A stretch of DNA of 64,000 nucleotides from Melampsora larici-populina 98AG31 (lineage: Eukaryota; Basidiomycota; Pucciniomycetes; Pucciniales; Melampsoraceae). The stretch spans positions 902,840-966,839 of the forward strand of contig NW_006768799.1 of NCBI RefSeq assembly GCF_000204055.1. The letters are read 5' to 3'. A program made the translations under genes and the position numbers. Below the pieces are notes generated by a model, which made no database searches, was not told where the DNA came from, and saw only the letters and a list, made by a program, of their open reading frames with translations. Of the stretch, positions 35,069-46,107 are shown piece after piece; the stretch's first letter is position 1; the number at the start of each line of letters is the position of its first letter.

Positions 35069-37156
35069 GCCTGCAATAATTCCTTACAGTGACAAAATAA
35101 CCGCCCCTGAATGTACCAAAATTGTGCATGTACAGTGACTCCAACAATACCTCACAATCTGAAAGAGGGGAGACTGGAAGGGTTTTGAGTCTTAAATTAT
35201 TTTTTCCTGCAGTGATGTGCAAGTATCAAGTATACCAAATATGGCCAAGAAATCTGGCCACAAGTCTCCTTTCTGTTTCCATTTTACTTTTGGGTTTCTG
35301 ATTTTCAAACTGTTACATCATTGCCATCTGGTTTGTAGGATTAGATCTGACAAAAAAATGATAAGATCTTATCTCATCTGACCTGATTCAAGAATGTAAC
35401 AGGCATCAGAAAAACATCAGACAGATCTTTATGTCTTCAAGTCTCACAAGTTTCATTCCAACATTACCTCACCCCAATGAAATCACTTGACTAACAAGTT
35501 CCAATCTCTTGTGTCTACCCACATTTACCCCAATCCATGTGGGACCCCTTTTCAACTGTGTGGCTTTCATTTCATTGACTAATCATCACCTGTCTACATA
35601 CTTGATAGTTGCTGAAGATCTCAAGTTAAATCATCCAGGGACAAGGAGAAATATGTTCATGAAAAGGCTTAAGACATAGAATTATGAGATAATTGTCATA
35701 TTATGCATGGCCAGACACTGTGATAGAAATACCAGCACAAACACAAGCTTCAATCTCAAGATACACCCAAGAGACTGCATATTGGATTGTGATTGGACCC
35801 TCATTATCTAGAATACAACTTCTGATTTAGACTATTTGATAAATCTTCAAAATCCTCTTCGTAGCCTTAAGGAAGATGGCATGACAATTTGGTGACCCAT
35901 TGAGCGTTTAAAATCACAGAGCTGGACACAATCACTGCACAAGTCTTTGCATGCATTCACTGTGCCTTTGAATCTGTGAGTGAGTTACTGTCATGCAAAT
36001 TGGTCATCTGCCAATCTTGGAAGAAGAAACTGACATGTGCAATGCTACCATATGTATCCCAGATCTTTTGGTTTAAGGACTCTCAAGGTCCTTTCAACCA
36101 ATGGACTTGTCTGGTGTCAACACCATTTGAGCCACTCCAATTCTCAAGAGTTTGCATGTTTGGTAAACAGCCCTGATCACATGATGGAAGTGAATCAAGT
36201 TGAGTTTCTTCCCTATTTATCATTCACTCCTTATATACCTTCTTGTATCTTTGTCAATTGTGTAAAAATATCTTGAACAGTGAGGTGAGTTGACTTTAAG
36301 TCAAAGAAGAGGTTACGTGAAAGGCAGAGAACAGCAGTACTGGTGGAGAAAAGGCTGGGTCAAAAGTAAAATCAAACAAGTCAATGTTGAATTTAGAAAT
36401 CATCTCATGCTACTTCAACTTGAATAAAAACTTGAAAGGAAATTTGAACAAAAGAAATGGATAAGAATAGAGATCAAAAACCCAAAAAAGAAACCAAAAG
36501 CTGTTGTCAAGAATGTGTGAATCTTACACATGTGATGTTTTTTTGTCTACTATTCCCATAAAGGTTTTTCTCTCTACTTCATGGTGGGCATGAAGTTGCA
36601 TGATAGTGAACACATACATAAATAGTTCTTTGGTAGGGGTGTTGAATGATTAGAAGTGTTGTTTTTTATCATCAACAAATTGGAACTTGAGTGAATCTTA
36701 AAGCATTTTGTTCAAAATCTTGTCTACAGTCATTCAAGAAAAGCTTGCGACAAATTCCCTGTATATGGTCCACGCGAGTCCTCACACGGTCATCAGCCTG
36801 AGCCCCGAAGCTAATCCCGATCGGGGACCCCGACGGGGCCCCCGATCGGTAAGGGGTTCGGGCGAAGCTTTTGAAGCCCCCGGTGGTCGGGGATCCCCGC
36901 GAGTCGGGAGTCGGGCTGACGATTTGGAAAAACCAGTTTCCCGACGGGTCCCCGACGGGGAAAATCTGGTGTGTAACCACCTATTCGACAATAAAAAAAC
37001 TACCTAGTAGGCAGTAGCAGGCTGTAATGAGGGCATGTACATAGAGTATATTCAGAGCTATTCAGAGCTGTGGAGCTGCTTGTAAGATGATCTCCCTCTC
37101 GAGGCCCAGATCACGATGCACATTTCCAGTCTTACTGAGCATCATACTTCAAGCAA
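35069..37156. other. Gene-poor region
   Basis: About 2 kb with no supportable coding region, ending at an assembly gap. It includes a GC-rich palindromic island at 36780-36965. Confidence 0.5.
36780..36965. repeat. GC-rich palindromic island
   Basis: An island of CpG-rich sequence in AT-rich surroundings, with several self-complementary blocks such as CCCGATCGGGG, CCCCGACGGGGCCCC and CCCGACGGGTCCCCGACGGG. It can fold into stacked hairpins and lies about 200 bp from an assembly gap. No open frame of note. Confidence 0.65.
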
Positions 37157-37261
37157 NNNNNNNNNNNNNNNNNNNNNNNNNNNNNNNNNNNNNNNNNNNN
37201 NNNNNNNNNNNNNNNNNNNNNNNNNNNNNNNNNNNNNNNNNNNNNNNNNNNNNNNNNNNNN
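37157..37261. other. Assembly gap (105 N)
   Basis: Run of undetermined bases. Confidence 0.97.
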
Positions 37262-38067
37262 CTGTTTGGAAAAGTTTAAAGAAATCTTCAAAGCTCAATG
37301 AGACAATTTGTAGATCACCCTCTTTAAACCCTATAGCAAGGCTTAATATACCATATGGCATTCGGGCAATTTACATAGAAAGCGGTGTGAGGGTGCGCAT
37401 ATTCAGGACTCGAACATCTAGACCAATTACCGGACCCGGCTTCATTTGACTTCCGAGCCTGCCTAGGATTGTGTAATTGGTGATTTTAATTTGAAGATCA
37501 ATGTATGTATCACATGACCTAGCTACGTAACATACATACACAGGAGTATATTTCCCCAATTCCGACCTGGAGCGATCTTTATTTAGAGGAAATCTCGGCT
37601 TTAAGTCTTCATCTGATTCTTCCTTTAACTTGACTTTGAAAGAGCTTGGTTGGTTTATCAAGTGTAGTCGTCATCCATCCATTTCTTTGTGGTTAAACTT
37701 GAGTCTCCTTGTCAGTCTCTTCTACTTACTTTTCCTATCAACTTTCTTAGTTTCTACCTTTCATCTCCGACTTCCACTTTCATCTCCGCTTTCACTTTCA
37801 TCCAACTCGATCTCGATCTCGATCCTGACACTCCATCGACTTTCCAACCCAAGTGACTCTTTAAAACGGTAAGTCTCATTGAACGGCCGAGCTGTAGAAT
37901 TCTCTTTATGCCCCCTTTCCGCTGATCGATCAAACCACCTGTACCCACACTTGAACAAATGATGACTATGATGTCAAGGTCGAGGTTGGGTTTAGTCAAT
38001 CTTCTACATATTTAATTATCCTTAGCATCTTGTATAAGTCATTGCACTGCTTTAAACCCCCTCTTCC
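37262..38067. other. Pyrimidine-rich leader-like sequence left of the transposon
   Basis: No gene recognised. From about 37640 to 37868 the plus strand is strongly CT-rich, resembling a rust 5' leader, and ends in a consensus donor (AAAACG/GTAAGT at about 37869). No coding exon follows before the transposon end at 38068. Confidence 0.4.
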
Positions 38068-38445
38068 AGGACCCTGGAAAGCGCCTGCTGAGGCGTCTGA
38101 TGAAAAACCCGACATTACCGTGGTCACAAATATTTTTTTTGTCAAAACCCGACATGTTTCATCAGAAGCCTAATTTTTTATCTATGCTTAAGGGTAAAAC
38201 CTGACATGTTTCATCAGAAGCCTCCCGGCCTCGAATCCGAAGAAAAAGCCCCGAGGCCCGGCAAAAAAGCCCCGGAAGCTGGGTCAGCCGTGCTCAGCTC
38301 AGCCAAACTGATGATGAGTCGAGGTAAGGAAGTCTAGGGCATGGATTTGAGGTGAATCACATGGAATATACGTTTGTATCCAATTTCAAAAGCATAGTAG
38401 AATATAAGAACAAGATTTAGTGTAACTGAAACGAAGAAAAAACAA

Positions 38446-41400
38446 TCAAGCTTGATCATGTTCGTCAGCATTGGCCAATTGAAGTTGCCTTTCCTCAGAG
38501 AATCGATTGATCAATTCATCCATTTTGATTGATTGAAACATATCTCGAATGACTGATGGAACTGAATAGCATCCATCAGCCACGAGTGCAAAGTTTGAAC
38601 CGTCTGATGGCTTAAACACGTAGATGATATCACTTGCGTCAAGGAGACTGAAAGTCCAGGATGAAGACGATTCGCAGCAGGCCATAGCCACAGGCAGATT
38701 TGGCCTATAAGTCAAAACCTGCACACCCACATGTGAAAGCTTTTTCCTTGAAGTGGAACTAGTCACAAAAGCGTGCTTCTTTGAAATGTATTCATACACG
38801 ATCACAGTCCGACAGAGAAGCATTGTCTTAACAAGAAAATTGATTAGCTTCTTAATCAATACATAGCGAAGCCGCATGAAAAATTGACTTACTTGATTTT
38901 TGATGGCTAAGACAAATTTTCCAGGCTCGATGGGGTTTTCAGCTGTGATGAAACCTCCATCAAAGAGCTGTTGCAGGTTGATTTCTCGGTGGTGTGAAGC
39001 GTTTGTTATGGCACCAGCCAAATTGATCTTGATTTGTATATTCCAGCGATGTCTGCGAGCAGCACCAGTTGGTGTACTGACAAGACTCTTCATATACACC
39101 GCAATTGCCTTTGAACACATACTCGGATTCAAATCACCTTTTTTAGTTTTTTCGATGCTTTCACCCGAGTCATCTGGTCTGATGACCAGTCGCTCATTTC
39201 CCTTATGCCGAGCAACCTGACTGTCATGCATAGTTCTAATGTGAACTAGATTGGGGCCACAGAGTTCGCCTTCTTCAATCAACAGCCAGCGGTCGTCGTT
39301 GACCTTATATTTAGTTGAATCAGGACGGAGCGGTGGATCTGGCCAAGATGAGATTGACTGTAAGTTTGGTATGATCGCAGCATCATAATGTAATGAAGAC
39401 TTTACTTACCAGTTGGATTTAGTAAGCTATCAATTGAAATCGCCACATTTGCAATCACATCCGGGTCAAGCTCATCAGGAACTTGGTTCAGTAAAAGGTC
39501 AAGATCATTTTGCTCCTTCGCTAACATAGCCGCTTCCGAAAAGGCAACATCTTCGGGCCAGTCTCCAGACTTCGCACTATATTTGACCCGATAGTCCTTG
39601 GTTGCACATACTGATACATCTGAATGTTGTTCTTGATTAGCAATGACTAAGCCATTCAGATGGTTAGTTTCAAAATTACAAACCTGGAGTATCATCCTCG
39701 ATAGGGGATTGGATCCCCTCAAACACACTATCAATGTCCACCACTTCGTCTTCTAATTCAGGAGGACCCATTCCAGCAAATTCTGCCAAGCTATTAGCGA
39801 TTTTGTTGGCAATAGTGAGTTCCTTTGAAATTTCAGCATTTGTCGGCCATGTTCGGAGGAGTTGAAAGTTTTGGACTTCTTCTTCGTCGTCAAATGCGTA
39901 TTGGTAACCAGAATGCAAGTGCTCGGATGGTGGTATCTTTATTCGGCCACTCATGGCACTTTTAACTACAGCATGGATTTTTGGCATCATGAATCGAGCA
40001 TCGAGGACTGAGAAACGAGGTGAGATTATTCGCATCCAACCGAAAATATGTTCGCAAGCTTCTGTACCATGCTTCCAAGGGAACAGAGGATATTCGGGAT
40101 AGTATTCACGATGAGCTATTATCAAAGCCAGAAGGGAGCTAGGAAGAGTCGAAAAAATCTTGAAGCTCGGGTGTGAGATGCAATTCTGATGAAAACTCAT
40201 TACACCATTTGTTTCTTTCTCGCGTTTTTGAAGGTAAGCTTTCCAACGTCGCAGGAAAAAGCCTGCAGTCCAAGCAGATCTGATACGTTCATGATGACCT
40301 ATTTTCTTGTTCAACCATGAATCAATCAATTCGCCAACCACATATAGGTATATGGTTAACCCAGTATTGGTTTCGAGACGAAGTGATGCGGCTAGAGTTG
40401 GAGCACAGAAAGTTCGGAGAGCACGGCCGTCATCTTGTTTGTCTGAATCGAAGACATCCTTGGCGTGAAGTGGAGAATCGGGCATTTTAAGTATTTCAGC
40501 AAGTTGTTGAATAGTCACAGTGTAATTTCCAATAACCATCAACCGAGCACCTGAGAGTAATTGGTTCGCTCCAGTTTTTCGTGCGTGCTTGGGGTCCTGA
40601 ATTGTTATAATCGGTCGTAGTGTAGTTCCAAAAAGTGGTATCTTGATGTAAACATTGAGACTTGCTTTCGAATATGTAAAATATTCAGTTGCCTTTTGAA
40701 CAAGCTTCTCTTGAGCTGAGATTTCAGTTGCAGCGCCATCCGCTCCGACGGAAAGTATGTTGATTCCAGCCTGATGAGCCAGAGCGATGACCTCTTCGTG
40801 CTGTGATGCAATTTCGTCGGCTCCTTCGTTTGTTGGACTGGCTAACAGGGCTACTACATAAGTTGGGACATTTGGCAGAGGTACCTGGATGGTATATGCC
40901 CGTATCTAAATAAAAAAAGTCAGCATATGATTAGTGAAAGTGGTTTCAATACCCATAAATCTCACCTGTGAGCACATTCGATCTTCTTTAACTACCTCCT
41001 CCACTACACGTCGCAGCTCCTCAGAATCGTTGAAAGGAATATCTGGACCTTGTGCTCCAACTAAAAACCCGTTGTGGTGTCTAAGAGTTTTCACACACAC
41101 GGTCTGATCAGATGCAAGAGCTATGGGTCCCGAGTAACCAAGGGCTGCTAGATTTTTCACAATTCGATTGAAGTTGTTTAAATTGATTCCAGGCTCCATC
41201 TTGCCATCACGAGCTTGAATTTGTCGTTGACTTCGTGCGGTTCGACCAGCAAAGGTTTTGGTGAAAAGGTTGAGGGCGCTACGACTCATTGCTCCAAGTG
41301 TGGTGAGACAATCATCAAGATATGGGTCCACTCGCAATCCTCGTAAAGACTTTCCTGCATCTTCACGCTCTGCACGCACTGAAACCCCCATGATTAGACC

Positions 41401-43074
41401 TTGAACAGCTTCGCGGTTTTTGAAAAGGCCTTTTTTGGCTAAGATAGCAACATGAGTTAAGTAATCTCCAAAGTCCCCACCGCGCGATGATTCGAGGGAT
41501 GCTTGACAAATGCGAAGTTCTTTGTGAGCGATGAGTTTTTCGTGATACGGATCAGTCGCCATAAGTGTGTCGTTGGTGTATTTGAGGGTATCAGCTCCAG
41601 CGAAATCGTGATTGATAGCACTAACTAAGCTTTGTACTTCTTTCAGAGTGCAGCACTTTGAGCAGGCTGTGCTGGGATCGGATCTTCTACATATGATTGT
41701 CTTGAGGCACATCGGAGAATATATGGCATTTCGAGAACCGTGTCGTTTTACTAGCCAGACTGCTCGAGAATCCAAAGTTTCTAGAAGTGTAGACTTTTCA
41801 GCCTCCGATAATGAGCTTTCGGTGGCATCCAAGCCAAAGAGTTCCTGGCAGACCTTGTAACGAACATTGCCACGGTAGATTGAGCAAGTATTTTCCAAAA
41901 AATACTTAATGGTTTTTGTGGCTCGTGGACGATCCCACGTGATATCGTTTAAACCGGGACATGAAACTTCGACATAGCCTTTTTTCAAACGAGGAACAGT
42001 CGCAGGGTCCGCAGGTACAGCCGTAAAAAAACTAGTCAGGACTTTAGTTGAACGAAGTTCGGCGGTCTTTTTGATGCAAGTAGCTGTTGATTGATTTGGC
42101 ACCACGTTCAGATCAGTTTTTGGATCAAAGAGAAGAACACGAAAAACACTCACCAGTTTTCCAGTGCTCCTGCGCAGCCTCAGTGCGTCCACCGTGTAAA
42201 GTCTTCTTTGATGCTCCACAATGGCACCAAAAATCTTTCCTTCTGATCAATTCTTCAATCTTACATCGGTCGCAAGGCTTGCTGGGTGTTGACATCGGAC
42301 ACATCTTAAGCAACTCGGACACGCTCGAGATGTATCCTCGTTTGCTGTCCGATTCGACTTGGGTTGGTTTGTTTTTCTTGGATTTCAATGTAGATGAGCC
42401 TTTGGGTTCTTTAGCAGGTTCCTCGTCATCTGAAGAGATCACATGGATCTCCAGTGGTTGACTTCGTTTGGCTGGAGGTTGTACAAGCTGGCTAATTGAT
42501 ACATCTTGATCCACATCGGGTGTAGAAACAACTCGTCGTTTGACTCCTTTGGATTCAGAAGCCGGAGGTTCTCCAGACAACTCTGAGGATCAAATGATAG
42601 AAATGATAGAGATAGAGATGGAAATTTATGATTTAAAAGAAGTTGACAAAACAAGAGAAAGCGAAAACAGAACTACAGAAACATACCTTTCAGATGCGAG
42701 AGGATCCGCTCCATCTTGATCTTGACAATTTGATCAGAGGCTGAATCCCATCCAGGGGGCTTGATTAGTTTCTTCGCCTTGTCGGCTTCTGAGTCCCACA
42801 TCTCGTGCTTGCGAGCTTTGTTGAGCCACTTCACAACTAGGTCAAGTCCATACGGACCTTTTCGAAAATTGAGTGATCCTTCGCGCACACCAAACAACGC
42901 ATCCAACTTACAGTTAGCTGCGTACCACATACCTTCTTCTTGATATTCAGGAGGTAAATAAGGTGCCTCCGCGAATTTCTTGTAGATTTCGTCGGAGGTA
43001 GTTCCAAGAGGGATGGCAGCCGAGTTTTCGGTGAACCGGATTATCTCTTCATTGATTTGATCAAGCGAGGGCAT
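38446..43074 (-). CDS. Putative transposase of unassigned family, 1397 residues
   Basis: Seven exons: 43074-42687, 42582-42154, 42083-40966, 40905-39684, 39619-39410, 39338-38893 and 38826-38446; 4194 nt with no internal stop and all phases consistent. Features in order: an acidic linker with KSKKNKP; a Cys/His cluster CDRCKIEEL...WCHCGAS (possible zinc finger); a second Cys cluster STACSKCCTL; then candidate RNase-H-fold acidic motifs, IALASDQTVC, ILSVGADGAATEI, ITIQDPKHARKTGANQLLSG and a late acidic motif HGTEACEHIFGWMR. The DGA plus D-P-K-H-(A/L)-K-(T)-xxN order resembles P-element/THAP9-type transposases, but the similarity is from memory and weak. The location inside inverted termini supports the transposase reading. 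An intact frame suggests recent activity. Confidence 0.72.
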
Positions 43075-43308
43075 GGTTGTAAAGCGGCTGAATATTCGGA
43101 ATATTCAAAGTATTGCGGTAATTCTGTGTAAATCCTTGTAAATCCTTGTAAATCTTGCAGATCTTGGATGATTAAACTTTTGCAACAGTTGCAGAAAAGT
43201 CTGGAAAAGTGCGTGTGAATTGCATATGTTGGTGGTACACCGGAATACATCGGAATGTCCTGGTATACAGGTCTATACAGGTACTTTCATGACTCGGCCC
43301 GGCCACCC

Positions 43309-43474
43309 CAAACCCGACTTCTCTCATTAGAAGCATATCTTGGACCCATCCGATTCCCGACATCTTTCATCAGAAGGATTTTTGGCAAAAACCTCCAAAA
43401 ACCCCAAACCCGACATTTTTCATCAGAAACATCCAAAATTTGGAGGTCCAAAACCCGACTTTTTTCATCAGACG
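43309..43474 (+). repeat. Subterminal direct repeats of the 5.4-kb transposon
   Basis: Four copies of a roughly 24-bp motif, consensus AACCCGACTTTTTTCATCAGA, spaced about 45-55 bp apart. Related copies occur at the other end (38143-38222). Such arrays are typical transposase-binding sites. Confidence 0.75.
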
Positions 43475-43500
43475 GGCTAGCAGGAGCTTTCCAGGGTCCT

Positions 43501-44860
43501 CCTTGAAGATGAAGATGACTGTGTGAATGGTGAGAATTGAGTGAAGTTCTTCAGTGAAACTTGTATGTAGATCACGACTCACTCTCCTCCTGTCTGTCTT
43601 TCGCAAACCTAACCCGAGATTGCCCTTTGTTCCGAAAACCTGCGCGATCGCTATATAATCTCATTTCTTCACCTCTTGCTTGACTGCTTTCTTCACTTTT
43701 CATCATTCTCATCCAAATCGATCTATCTCACCTAATCAGTCATCTCTTTTCCTGCTCCAATCAAGGTCAAAAAACAATCAAGCCGATTTGTTTCACTGCC
43801 CACGAATTCGTCGTACCCAGTTTACTCGATAAATCGTAAGCCCCCTTACTCATCTCTCTTCTTTTTCTTATGGATCACTCGAACACCCTGCCGGCGATTC
43901 CCGATCGATCATTGAGTGTGACATTAAGCGTCAACTCGTATGGACGCCTCTTGGAACCTACAAGCATCGTTTCAAGCAGCTTTGCTGCGCTTCTCGTCAA
44001 TGCAATCAGGTGTTACTCACATCCAACCGGGTTGACCCAACTGGTCAACTCAGTTTGAGAATTGACTTACGCCGACACCCTACCCACATCGTCAGGGTCC
44101 CCCATTTTTGCTCTTTCACATGGTCGTGGAAGAGCCTCGAGATATGGCTCATTGAGCTCACCCAAATCAGAACTCAACTTTTGGTTTTCGTCTACAACTA
44201 CTGCGGTGGTTGCACTTTCTCAACAATGTTCTTAATCAGACTCGTGGCCCGTATTGCGTATTGGGATTCCCTCAACGACCCGATGCTTGGGCTTCGGTTC
44301 GACAGTCAACTCCTTGCTATGACGACAGCATCTACTATGCGTCTTGCGACCTCACTTGTCTCGCATTGCTTATTGGTTTTGACTCCTCAGCAGTTTCCAG
44401 GGCATTGCGCAGACGATATGCTCAATATGACTTCTTACTCATCTCGGTTGCCATGTCTCGCTGTGATCTTCAATCTCTCATCCCTTCAAAATTTCCAATC
44501 GGCGCTTAATTATGCTGCGCAATGGGATCATTTCATCACTCAGACCCTGCTTCTCCCAGGTCTCCCAATGTTTCAGACGCGTTTCTAGTTCAACTGATCA
44601 CCGACCACTCTCAACTGAGACTATTAAAGTCCAGTTCATTTCCCCCCTGGGGCCTGCCTTTCCACATATCTGCCTGATTTCTTTCTTTCTCCTATCGATC
44701 CTTCCTGTATCACATCTTCAGTCTTGAAATATCTTTCACTTGCAGACTTGACCTTTGTTCATCTACCGAACTAAGTACTAACCAGACTTGGACCTTTACT
44801 TGACTTCGTATCTCTCAGGATCCCTCATCGATCGTTCCTCACACTTCAATAGCTGCTTAT
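43501..44860. other. CK1 promoter and long 5' leader
   Basis: CT-rich sequence downstream of a TATA box at 43652, with leader-like character and potential donors such as ATAAATC/GTAAGC near 43833. Overlapping open frames (for example 44010-44588) lie in different phases without family similarity, so I treat this as untranslated leader and/or intron of the casein kinase gene. Confidence 0.5.
43652..43658 (+). promoter_or_regulatory. TATA box, likely CK1 promoter
   Basis: TATATAA followed by a strongly pyrimidine-rich leader on the plus strand. It lies about 150 bp from the right end of the 5.4-kb transposon and about 1.2 kb before the CK1 start codon. Confidence 0.5.
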
Positions 44861-46107
44861 ATGAATTTACATCGTGAACAAACCTCGGACAGTCAGGGCT
44901 CCGCAATGGACTTACGAGTAGGCGGCAAGTACCGCATTGGCAAGAAGATTGGTAGTGGTTCTTTTGGTGTGTCTCTGACTTGGCTCTGACTACTATAGCC
45001 CGTGGATCTTTACTCACCGCCGTTGGAATTCCGCAGGTGATATATATCTCGGTATCAACATCATTTCGGGAGAAGAAGTGGCTATCAAGTTGGAAAGCGT
45101 CAAGGCGAAGCATCCTCAGCTCGAGTACGAGGCCAAAGTCTACAAAACGCTTGCTGGTGGCGTCGGTGTACCGTTCGTGCTCTTTCTCTGTCGTCCTCGG
45201 TGATCTCTTAGCTCATCCTTGTCATCCTGGACAGTTTCGTGAGATGGTATGGCATTGAGTGCGACTACAATGCTATGGTTATCGACTTGCTCGGCCCCAG
45301 TCTTGAGGACCTCTTCAACTTCTGCACCCGCAAATTCACCTTGAAAACGGCTCTCTTATTGGCTGATCAATTGGTGCGGATCAATCCTTGCTTCATTTGT
45401 CGCGACATCCCTAACGTTTCTTTCGTCCCTACCAGATCTCTCGAATTGAATATGTTCATTCTCGTAACTTTATCCATCGGGACATCAAACCTGACAACTT
45501 CTTGATGGGCATCGGCAAACGGGGCAACCAAGTCAACATCATCGATTTTGGTCTGGCCAAGAAGTACCGTGACCCTAAGACCCACCTACATATCCCTTAC
45601 AGAGAGAACAAAAACTTGACCGGTACCGCTCGCTACACTTCCATCAACACCCATCTTGGGGTTGAACAATCTCGCCGAGATGATATGGAATCACTCGGAT
45701 ACGTTTTGATGTACTTCCTCCGTGGAAGTCTCCCCTGGCAAGGTTTGAAGGCTGCGACCAAGAAACAAAAGTATGATCGTATCATGGAGAAGAAGATGAC
45801 AACCCCGACTGAATTCTTATGCCGAGGCTTTCCCAATGAATTTGCCATCTATCTCAACTACACACGCTCCCTCCGATTTGATGACAAGCCCGACTACAGC
45901 TACCTTCGTAAATTATTCAGAGACCTCTTCCTTCGTGAAGGTTTTGCATATGACTACGTTTTTGATTGGTCAATCGCTAGCCGCCTGTCTGACGATACCA
46001 AAGATCCGAGAGAAGGTCGACCACCAGCGAGTGCCCCACAAGGCCCCCTTCGACGCAAAGTCCAGCTCCATCAAGAAGATTTGGGACAAAACAATGAACG
46101 GATGTAA
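44861..46107 (+). CDS. Casein kinase I
   Basis: Four exons: 44861-44966, 45037-45172, 45235-45373 and 45436-46107; 1053 nt (350 residues). A Ser/Thr kinase of the CK1 delta/epsilon/Hrr25 type, acting in vesicle traffic, DNA repair and ribosome maturation in fungi. Visible: glycine loop [46 protein letters not shown] (D143), [13 protein letters not shown] (D164), the CK1 signature [15 protein letters not shown] replacing APE, and [19 protein letters not shown]. The kinase domain is complete; the C-terminal tail after FDWS is short (about 45 residues) without the Gln/Pro-rich extension of many fungal paralogues. A GTAAGT donor overlaps the stop codon at 46105, with an acceptor near 46311, so a slightly different C-terminus is possible. 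A second start at ATG 44906 is possible. Confidence 0.93.

Larger units (their letters stand above)
38068..43500 (-). mobile_element. 5.4-kb DNA transposon with inverted termini and subterminal repeats
   Basis: The left end begins AGGACCCTGGAAAGC and the right end, read inward, begins with the same 15 bases. The two continue to match as CCTGCT then CGTCTGATGAAAAA, giving about 40-bp imperfect inverted termini. Inside each end are repeated copies of a CCCGAC-(A/T)-TTTCATCAGA-type motif: at about 38095, 38143 and 38195 on the left, and about 43309, 43354, 43407 and 43451 on the right. One seven-exon gene on the minus strand fills the interior. No unambiguous target duplication could be read at the borders, so superfamily is left open. 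Confidence 0.82.

Noticed and set aside
42087..42461. Plus-strand frame across the transposase N-terminus
   Set aside because: It is antisense to a spliced frame that is part of a consistent seven-exon gene.
38061..43508. Target-site duplication flanking the 5.4-kb transposon
   Set aside because: Flanks CTCTTCC (left) and CCTTGAAG (right) do not form a convincing direct repeat at any usual length, so no duplication is claimed.
44010..44588. 192-residue open frame upstream of CK1
   Set aside because: Overlapping frames in other phases are equally open, composition is leader-like and CT-rich, and no family or splice evidence exists.
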